From Corynebacterium qintianiae (lineage in GTDB: Bacteria > Actinomycetota > Actinomycetes > Mycobacteriales > Mycobacteriaceae), in assembly GCF_011038645.2 (NCBI RefSeq), contig NZ_CP064955.1, positions 1,426,001 through 1,490,000 of the forward strand: 64,000 nt of DNA. The letters are read 5' to 3'. Shown here piece after piece: positions 57,958-64,000 of this stretch (positions within the stretch are counted from its first letter, which is position 1; each line of letters starts with the position of its first letter). The position numbers and the translations under genes were made by a program. Below the pieces are notes generated by a model. The model was given only the letters and a program-made list of their open reading frames with translations. It was not told where the DNA came from and searched no databases.

Positions 57958-59226
57958 TTAGCGCAGGAAATCGGGGACGTCGACGTCGTCGTGTCGGTCG
58001 TCGTTTCGGTTGTCGTAGCGATCGTCAAAGCGGTCACTGCGGCGGGCATCCCGGCGCTCGTCCCGGTCGGTGAAAAGGCCCGGGCGGCGGTCGTCAAAAC
58101 GGTGCCGGGCTTCGTAAGACTCGTCGCGCTCCGTCCGGTCGTCGAAAAGCGAACCGCGCTGCGGCGCGGGGGTCGCGGTCTCCGAGACCGGGGCCTGGTC
58201 GACGGTGACTGCGCGGGTGGAACCCTCGGATTGTCCCTGCTCCACCTGTTGGGAGTGGTCGGCGTCGGGACGCACGTTGGCCTTCTCGTCGAAGCCGGTG
58301 GCAATGATGGTGACGCGGACTTCGTCACCCAGGTTGTCGTCGATGATGGTGCCGAAAATGATGTTGGCGTCGTCGTCAGCCTTTTCCTCGACGATCGAGG
58401 CCGCGTTGTTGACCTCCATCAGGCCGAGGTCGGAACCACCGGCGACGGAGATGAGCACACCCTTGGCACCCTCCATGGTGGCCTCGAGCAGCGGGGAGTT
58501 GATCGCCTGCTCGGTGGCGGCCATGACACGGTTGTCTCCGCGGGCGGAACCCACGCCCATGAGTGCGGAACCGGCGTCGGCCATGACGGAGCGGACGTCG
58601 GCGAAGTCGACGTTGATCATGCCCGGGATGGTGATCAGGTTCGTGATGCCCTGGACGCCGTTGTAGAGCACCTCGTCGGCGGCGCGGAAGGCTTCCATCA
58701 TTGACAGCTCGGCGTCACCGAGCTGCAGCAGGCGGTCGTTGGGGATGACGATGACGGTGTCGCAGACCTCTTTTAGGTTGGCGATGCCCTCCATGGCCTG
58801 GCGGGTGCGGCGCTTGCCCTCGAAGGAGAAGGGACGGGTAACAACACCGATGGTCAGCGCGCCCATCTTCTTGGCGATACCTGCGACGACCGGGGCCGCG
58901 CCAGTACCGGTTCCGCCGCCCTCGCCGGCGGTGACGAACACCATGTCGGAGCCCTTGAGGGACTCCTCGATCTCCTGCTTGTGGTCCTCGGCGGAGGTGC
59001 GGCCGACCTCGGGATTCGCTCCGGCGCCGAGCCCGCGGGTCGCCTCCCGCCCGATGTCGAGCTTTGTGTCCGCGTCGGTGAACAGCAGCGCCTGGGAGTC
59101 GGTGTTGACAGCGACGAACTCGACGCCCTTCAACCCTTCTTCAATCATCCGGTTGACGGCGTTGACGCCGCCGCCGCCGACACCGACAACGCGGATCATG
59201 GCGAGGTAGTTAGCGGGAGAGGTCAT
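57958..59226 (-). CDS. ftsZ: Cell-division protein FtsZ
   Basis: A 422-residue tubulin-like GTPase forming the division ring. GTP loop [16 protein letters not shown]-terminal [16 protein letters not shown], and the T7 loop [11 protein letters not shown] are intact. A long Arg/Asp-rich linker leads to the C-terminal peptide DVDVPDFLR, which binds SepF and FtsW. ATG 59226 gives the family start MTSPANYL; an upstream in-frame ATG (59256) would add ten residues without a better ribosome-binding site. Confidence 0.98.
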   Translation of the reverse strand: MTSPANYLAMIRVVGVGGGGVNAVNRMIEEGLKGVEFVAVNTDSQALLFTDADTKLDIGREATRGLGAGANPEVGRTSAEDHKQEIEESLKGSDMVFVTAGEGGGTGTGAAPVVAGIAKKMGALTIGVVTRPFSFEGKRRTRQAMEGIANLKEVCDTVIVIPNDRLLQLGDAELSMMEAFRAADEVLYNGVQGITNLITIPGMINVDFADVRSVMADAGSALMGVGSARGDNRVMAATEQAINSPLLEATMEGAKGVLISVAGGSDLGLMEVNNAASIVEEKADDDANIIFGTIIDDNLGDEVRVTIIATGFDEKANVRPDADHSQQVEQGQSEGSTRAVTVDQAPVSETATPAPQRGSLFDDRTERDESYEARHRFDDRRPGLFTDRDERRDARRSDRFDDRYDNRNDDRHDDVDVPDFLR

Positions 59227-59310
59227 GTGAGATGTCTCGCCTTTCAGGTAACTCATGATTAGTGGGCCTTACGTGGTCTCCATCATGGGCGAGAAATTCC
59301 GCAATTCATG

Positions 59311-59339
59311 TTTTTAGTCCGGCGTGTCACTACCCTCAA
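59311..59339 (-). promoter_or_regulatory. Candidate ftsZ promoter
   Basis: TTGAGG, 17-base spacer, TAAAAA (each 4 of 6 to consensus) in the 142-base ftsQ-ftsZ gap, giving a leader of about 78 bases. It would let ftsZ be expressed apart from the murC-ftsQ transcript. Confidence 0.4.
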
Positions 59340-59368
59340 CCTCAACTTTAGGGTTGTGACCTGGGGAT

Positions 59369-60034
59369 TTAACGGACGGTGACCTGCTCTGGGTTCGTGA
59401 CGTTGAACTCGCCGCCTTCGCGTTGCAAAACGACGTCGAGCGCCAGCGCCTTGTTCGCGTTGTCCTCGTTCGCCCCCCACACCACGGTTCGGTCGTCGGT
59501 CAGGTGCAGCACGAAGATGTGGGGTCCGCGCGCCTCGAGCGATCGCACCGCCTCGCGCCCCTTTTCGCTTATCGACGCCGCCACCTCGACCGCCGCAGCC
59601 AGAACCCCGTCTTCGCGCGCCGCGTCGCCGGTGATCTCCACCGCGCCGGCCGGCGGTTCGTCGACCGCGAAGACGTCTCCCGCTGAGTTGATGAGGTGGC
59701 TGCCTTCCCCATCCCTGACGAAGGCCACCGCGACGTGCTCGGTGATCTCGACCTCGATGGTCGAGGGCCAACTGCGAGACACCGTGGCGGTTTTCACCCA
59801 CGGCACACCCGCCACACCCACGGCGGCGTCGTGGGTGTTGACCGCCCCCATGGGCATGCCCAGCGAGATCCCGGTTGCCGAGACGATTTGCTCGGGGGTG
59901 ACCTGCTGCGCACCCTCGACGGCGATCGACTTGACGGGGACGGCCTGGGTCCGGGGCAACACGAGCGCGGCGACGATGAGGAGGATCACCGCCAGCAGGG
60001 CGCCGGCGGCGAGGCGGCGTTTGTTTCGGAGCAT
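59369..60034 (-). CDS. ftsQ: Cell-division protein FtsQ
   Basis: A 221-residue bitopic protein: short basic cytoplasmic tail, one membrane helix (about residues 10-27), a POTRA domain (VKSIAVEGAQQVTPEQIVSATGI) and the FtsQ domain with VPWVKTATVSRSWPSTIEVEITEHVAVA. It bridges early and late divisome proteins. It starts three bases after the murC stop. The cytoplasmic tail is shorter than in many actinobacteria. Confidence 0.95.
   Translation of the reverse strand: MLRNKRRLAAGALLAVILLIVAALVLPRTQAVPVKSIAVEGAQQVTPEQIVSATGISLGMPMGAVNTHDAAVGVAGVPWVKTATVSRSWPSTIEVEITEHVAVAFVRDGEGSHLINSAGDVFAVDEPPAGAVEITGDAAREDGVLAAAVEVAASISEKGREAVRSLEARGPHIFVLHLTDDRTVVWGANEDNANKALALDVVLQREGGEFNVTNPEQVTVR
59567..59579 (-). 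repeat. Copy of over-represented 13-mer GGCGTCGAYAAGC
   Basis: Exact copy, T variant, in ftsQ, read as GCG-TCG-ATA-AGC (Ala-Ser-Ile-Ser), with the uncommon ATA codon. Confidence 0.7.
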
Positions 60035-60037
60035 GGT

Positions 60038-61483
60038 CTAGCTCCCCGCCAGGGCGGCAAGGATGTCGTCACCGAGCATGGTCACCGTGCCGGCGCCCAT
60101 TGTCAGTACGAGGTCCCCGGGCCGGGCCAGTTCCGCGACCGTCGCCGGCGCCGCGGAGAAGTCCGGTTCGTAGCGCACCTCGGTTGCCGCATCCATCTTC
60201 TCGATGATGATGCGCGAATCGACGCCCTCCACGGGTTCTTCGCGGGCGCCGAAGATGTCGAGGACGACGGCGGCGTCGGCAAGCGAGAGAGCAGTAGCGA
60301 ACTCGTCGACGAACGCGAGGGTGCGCGAGTACAAATGCGGCTGGAAGCACGCAACTACGCGCCCACCGTTGCCCTCCGCACGCACCTTGTCGCGCGCGGC
60401 GGTGAGCACCGCGGTGACCTCTGTCGGGTGGTGTCCGTAGTCGTCGTACACACGGATGCCAGCGTAGGCGCCTTGTGTCACCTCGCCCTTGAGCTCGAAG
60501 CGGCGCCGCACGCCTGTGAAACCGGACAACCCTTCTGCGAGCTTTTCGGGGTCGGCGCCCGCGAGGGTTCCGGCAACCAGGGCCGCGGCCGAGTTGAGCA
60601 CCATGTGGTGGCCCGGGATGGTCAGGCTGTAGCGCACCGTGCGCTCGACGTCGCCCACGCGCAGCTCCACCACGGCGGAGGTCGCGTCAGAGGATGCGAC
60701 CACAGCAGCCGCCGGGATCCCGGGGTGGCGCGCGGCCGCATCCGCGGTTCCGTAGCCGACAACGTTGATCCCGCGCCGTTTGGCGCGCTCACCGCACGCG
60801 GCCGCGTTGTCGTCGTCGAGGCACACCACAAGATGACCGCCCGGTTGCACGCGGTCGGCGAAGTCGTCGAACACCTGGAAGTACGCCTCGTGCGTACCGA
60901 AGTAATCGAGGTGGTCGGGTTCGATGTTGGTGATGACGGCGATGTCCGGCTTGTAGCGCAGCAACGACGCGTCGGACTCGTCCGCTTCGGCGACGAAAGC
61001 GTCTCCGGCACCCTGGTGCGCATTCGTACCGGCCAGGTTGAGCTGGCCGCCGATGGCGAACGACGGGTCCTCCCCCGCGGCCTGCATGGCAACCACCGTC
61101 ATCGACGTGGTTGACGTCTTACCGTGCGTGCCTGCGAGCAGGATCTGGGTCGATCCCTCCATCAGCTCGGCGAGCAGATCCGAGCGGCGGAGGACTGCGA
61201 TGCCCTCCTCCGCGGCGCGCACCAGCTCCGGATTGTCTTTGGGGATGGCCGCGAAACTGGTCACCACCGCCGTCGGCAACTGCCCGGACAGCTCAAGGTT
61301 GGCCCGGTCGTGGCCAACGGCGATCGTCGCACCCTGGCTGCGTAGCGCGCGCACCGGCCTCGAATCCTTCACGTCGGAGCCGGTCACCACGGCGTGGCGG
61401 CTCAACAGGATGTGGGCGAGCCCGGACATGCCGGAACCGCCGATCCCAATCAGGTGGACGCGGGACAGGTCGGTGCTGGTCAT
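60038..61483 (-). CDS. murC: UDP-N-acetylmuramate--L-alanine ligase
   Basis: A 481-residue cytoplasmic Mur ligase adding L-Ala to UDP-MurNAc. N-terminal [17 protein letters not shown] loop [24 protein letters not shown], and [11 protein letters not shown] with catalytic histidine are all present. It is 35 bases after murG and directly before ftsQ. Confidence 0.97.
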   Translation of the reverse strand: MTSTDLSRVHLIGIGGSGMSGLAHILLSRHAVVTGSDVKDSRPVRALRSQGATIAVGHDRANLELSGQLPTAVVTSFAAIPKDNPELVRAAEEGIAVLRRSDLLAELMEGSTQILLAGTHGKTSTTSMTVVAMQAAGEDPSFAIGGQLNLAGTNAHQGAGDAFVAEADESDASLLRYKPDIAVITNIEPDHLDYFGTHEAYFQVFDDFADRVQPGGHLVVCLDDDNAAACGERAKRRGINVVGYGTADAAARHPGIPAAAVVASSDATSAVVELRVGDVERTVRYSLTIPGHHMVLNSAAALVAGTLAGADPEKLAEGLSGFTGVRRRFELKGEVTQGAYAGIRVYDDYGHHPTEVTAVLTAARDKVRAEGNGGRVVACFQPHLYSRTLAFVDEFATALSLADAAVVLDIFGAREEPVEGVDSRIIIEKMDAATEVRYEPDFSAAPATVAELARPGDLVLTMGAGTVTMLGDDILAALAGS

Positions 61484-61518
61484 GGCGGTGCTGTTTCCTC
61501 CGAAATGAGTGGGGCGGG

Positions 61519-62604
61519 TTAGCGGGAACGCGCGGAACGGGCGGTACGGACAATACGCTGCGCCAGTTCCCGGGCCACGTCCCCGGCGCCCGAATTCTTC
61601 AGCGCCGCGCGCATCGCGGCGTGGCGATTGGGGTTGCCGAGGATAGCGTCCACCTCCTGCACCAGACGGTCGGGTGTGAGCTCGGTGTCCTCAATACGCA
61701 CCGCGGCTCCCGCGTCCACCAGGTGCGCGGAGTTCAGGCCCTGCTCACCGTTGCCGTGCGGCAGGGGAACGTAGATCGCGGACAGGCCTGCCGCGGCGTT
61801 CTCTGCCACCGTCATCGCACCCGAGCGGCACACCACAATGTCGGCGACGGCGTAGGCCGCCTCCATCTCGTCGATGTAGGGCACGGCGGTGTAGTGCTCG
61901 CGCGGCTGCGGCGCGTCGTTCTTGCGGCCGTAGGCGTGCAGCACCTGCCAGCCGCGCGCCGTGAGCTTGTCGACGGCACCCTCTAGCGCCGCGTTGATGC
62001 TCGCGGCGCCCTGGGATCCCCCGGTGACCAGAATTGTCGGGCGCGCGGGGTCCAGATCCCACATATTGTAGCCGTGGTCAGCTTTCTTGCCCTCGGGATC
62101 GTCACCCACGCCGGGGCGCACGGGGATGCCCACAACTTCACCGGCCATGCCTGAGTTGGCCACGGCGTTGAAGCCGGTTCCCCCGAGGCGCACTCCGAGT
62201 TTGTTGGCCATGCCAGCCAGCGCATTCGTTTCCAAAACGAAGAACGGGATGCCGAGTGACCGGGCGGCGAGGTAGGCGGAGGCGGCGACGTAGCCACCGG
62301 TGCCGAACACCGCGTCAGCGTTGCTCCGCTGCAGAGCGCGGCGGGTCTGCCGCACGGAATTGGCCAGCTTCAACGGCACCCCGGGCAGCAGCCACGGCTT
62401 CTTGCGCGGAATAGGGACCGGGTCGACGAGGTGGAGTTCGAAACCGCGGGCCGGGACAATGGCGGTCTCCAAACCCTTGTCCGTTCCGAGGGCGCAGACG
62501 GTCACCCCGAACTCGTCGCGCAGCACCTCCCCCACAGCCAGCGCGGGTTCAATGTGTCCGGCGGTCCCGCCGCCTGCGACGACGACACTCAACTGGTCAG
62601 CCAT
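61519..62604 (-). CDS. murG: UDP-N-acetylglucosamine--lipid-linked MurNAc-pentapeptide transferase
   Basis: A 361-residue GT28 glycosyltransferase at the cytoplasmic face of the membrane that makes lipid II from lipid I. Motifs are [46 protein letters not shown] and [28 protein letters not shown]. It lies 18 bases after ftsW. Confidence 0.97.
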   Translation of the reverse strand: MADQLSVVVAGGGTAGHIEPALAVGEVLRDEFGVTVCALGTDKGLETAIVPARGFELHLVDPVPIPRKKPWLLPGVPLKLANSVRQTRRALQRSNADAVFGTGGYVAASAYLAARSLGIPFFVLETNALAGMANKLGVRLGGTGFNAVANSGMAGEVVGIPVRPGVGDDPEGKKADHGYNMWDLDPARPTILVTGGSQGAASINAALEGAVDKLTARGWQVLHAYGRKNDAPQPREHYTAVPYIDEMEAAYAVADIVVCRSGAMTVAENAAAGLSAIYVPLPHGNGEQGLNSAHLVDAGAAVRIEDTELTPDRLVQEVDAILGNPNRHAAMRAALKNSGAGDVARELAQRIVRTARSARSR

Positions 62605-62622
62605 GCGGAAAGCGACTCCCTT

Positions 62623-64000
62623 CTAGCTGGCGCGTCGGCCGCCGCGCCAGGAACTGTCTCTCCGGACATCGTAGCGCGGGCGGGATTGCCCGCGGTTGCC
62701 GGTGACGGGGCGCTGGAACTCCCGATCCTCCCGGGGCTCGCGGGGCGCTGCGGGGCGGGCCGTGACCGGTGCGCCGAAGCGCTCACGTCGTCCGGCGGCG
62801 GTGCGGACGGAGCGGCGCCCGCGCACCATCTGGCCGGGGGACTTCGGCTCCCCGATACCCAGGACCCGGTCGAAGGCGGGGCGGCCGTAGTTCTGCATCG
62901 AGGACACCGCGTCAGGCTCATGGCGGGCGACGGAGGCGAGCATGCCCATCGCTCCGAGCGTGATTACCGCGGACGTGCCGCCCGCGGAAAGCATCGGCAG
63001 CTGAATACCGGTGACGGGCAGCAGGCCGAGGACATAGGCAATGTTGATGAACGCCTGGGAGACCACACCTGTGGTCAGCGCGGCGGCGAGGAGTGCCTGG
63101 AACTGGTTGCGGGCGCGGCGGGCTGCGCGCAGACCGAAGAAACCCAACAAACCGAACAGCACGATGACCAGCGCCCCGCCCCACAGCCCGAGCTCCTCGC
63201 CGATGACGGCGAAAATGAAGTCGTTGCGCGCCTCCGGCAGGTAGAACCACTTGGCGCGTGACTGGCCGAGGCCGACACCGAACAGGGAGCCGTCGGCAAG
63301 CGACAAGAAGCCCTGGTGGGATTGGAAGGCGATGCCGCGCGTGTCCTCGAACCGGCCGAACAGCGCGTCGAAGTACACGTGGAAGCGGTTGGATCGGTAA
63401 CCGCCGGAGAGGAAGACGAACACCATTCCGACGAGAGCGACGGCGCCTGCAGCCGCGATGAGCCGCCAGGAAATTCCCGCGAACAGCAAGATGAAGGCGA
63501 CGACAATAGAAAATGACACGGCCATGCCGTAGTCGCCCTGCAGTCCAATGAGGCCGAGGCAGAGCACCGCGACGGCGATAAACGGTGCGAAACCGTTATC
63601 CAGGCGCGAGGGACGGTTGTAGTCCTTGTTCGCCAGGATGCTCGCACCCCAGATGGCGATAGCCACGCGCGCGAGCTCCGACGGCTGCAGGCTGGCCGGG
63701 CCGAGCACCAGCCACGACTGGGAACCCACCTCCTCGCGCCCCGTGCCCAGCGGTGTGAGCACCACCACGAGAAGAAGGACCGAAATCCCCATGATGACGT
63801 GCGAGAACCTGCGCAGCCGATCGGGCGACATCCTGAGCAGAAGCCAGAAAAAGAACAGGCCTCCGGCGACCATGATCGTCTGTCGGATCGCCTGGGACCA
63901 GACGGAGGCCGAAGAAGCGAAGGACGACGCCATCGACGAACTCATCACCATGACCACACCCAGTCCGGCGAGGACGAGGACGATCGTGCGGATCATCGTG
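62623..64000 (-). CDS. ftsW: Peptidoglycan glycosyltransferase FtsW (start beyond window)
   Basis: A SEDS-family septal peptidoglycan polymerase working with its cognate PBP. At least nine helices are visible. SEDS signatures are QPSELARVAIAIWGA, GLQGDYGMAVSF, GLGQSRAKWFYLPEARNDFIFAVIGEELG and LPMLSAGGTSAVITLGAMGML. After about residue 370 there is a long Arg/Pro-rich cytoplasmic tail. An ATG at 63996 exists, but it falls just before the first helix and the frame stays open to the window edge, so the true start is probably outside. Confidence 0.93.
   Translation of the reverse strand, partial: TMIRTIVLVLAGLGVVMVMSSSMASSFASSASVWSQAIRQTIMVAGGLFFFWLLLRMSPDRLRRFSHVIMGISVLLLVVVLTPLGTGREEVGSQSWLVLGPASLQPSELARVAIAIWGASILANKDYNRPSRLDNGFAPFIAVAVLCLGLIGLQGDYGMAVSFSIVVAFILLFAGISWRLIAAAGAVALVGMVFVFLSGGYRSNRFHVYFDALFGRFEDTRGIAFQSHQGFLSLADGSLFGVGLGQSRAKWFYLPEARNDFIFAVIGEELGLWGGALVIVLFGLLGFFGLRAARRARNQFQALLAAALTTGVVSQAFINIAYVLGLLPVTGIQLPMLSAGGTSAVITLGAMGMLASVARHEPDAVSSMQNYGRPAFDRVLGIGEPKSPGQMVRGRRSVRTAAGRRERFGAPVTARPAAPREPREDREFQRPVTGNRGQSRPRYDVRRDSSWRGGRRAS

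Overview
The window reads as chromosomal DNA of a high-GC, mycolic-acid-type actinobacterium, most likely a Corynebacterium. The evidence is gene content and order: glgP / guanine deaminase / pabAB / pabC facing a long histidine operon that ends in trpC-like - lgt - pyk; glgX, treY and treZ; ilvA beside dnaE; and the tail of the division/cell-wall cluster ftsW-murG-murC-ftsQ-ftsZ-pgeF-yggS-sepF-yggT-divIVA next to ileS. No rRNA, tRNA, insertion sequence, prophage or CRISPR array was seen. It looks like a conserved core-genome segment with a few lineage-specific islands.

Layout. 1-4197 (+): the 3' end of glycogen phosphorylase, a guanine-deaminase-like enzyme, fused PabAB and PabC, tightly packed. 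4187-16258 (-): hisD-hisC-hisB-small membrane protein-MFS transporter-hisH-hisA-impA-hisF-hisI-Trp-associated membrane protein-degenerate trpC paralogue-lgt-pyk, apparently one long transcription unit with its promoter upstream of hisD. 16403-19443: a YbjN-domain protein, a lipoprotein/membrane-protein pair and a TetR regulator. 19499-31794: glgX, a PH-like/DnaQ/BRCT protein, an unknown gene, treY, a small alarmone synthetase, an Hsp15-type S4 protein, a small membrane protein, a YigZ protein, treZ and ilvA. GlgX trims glycogen, and TreY plus TreZ turn maltodextrins into trehalose, a mycolate carrier and stress solute. 31973-34438: a broken secreted 'choice-of-anchor I' gene followed by two small exported proteins with similar tail-anchor layouts. 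34516-41833 (-): dnaE, then a MacAB-like export system. 41916-50808: a small anchored protein, rluD, lspA, two lipoproteins, an ABC-F ATPase, asparaginase, dinB and an EamA transporter. 50812-64000 (-): ileS with a T-box leader, divIVA, yggT, sepF, yggS, pgeF, ftsZ, ftsQ, murC, murG and ftsW (cut by the window end).

Most notable observations. (1) A 13-mer, GGCGTCGAYAAGC, occurs exactly ten times, in both orientations, in three reading frames and at two intergenic hairpins. This is far above chance and is not explained by any annotated feature. (2) The trpC-like gene and its membrane partner look like relics of the ancestral actinobacterial trp cluster, and HisA carries Asp where bifunctional PriA has Arg143. 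Together they suggest a rewired His/Trp pathway. (3) The choice-of-anchor I gene has lost about 50 codons plus the frame, and appears to have a CTG start. (4) ileS has a short-stem T-box leader. (5) Two intergenic regions carry unexplained repeat arrays: CCTAAAC copies spaced by 14, 14 and 21 bp, and copies of CACATTTGTCACT. Coordinates, motifs and counts were read by eye; family assignments rest on motif recognition, not on a database search.
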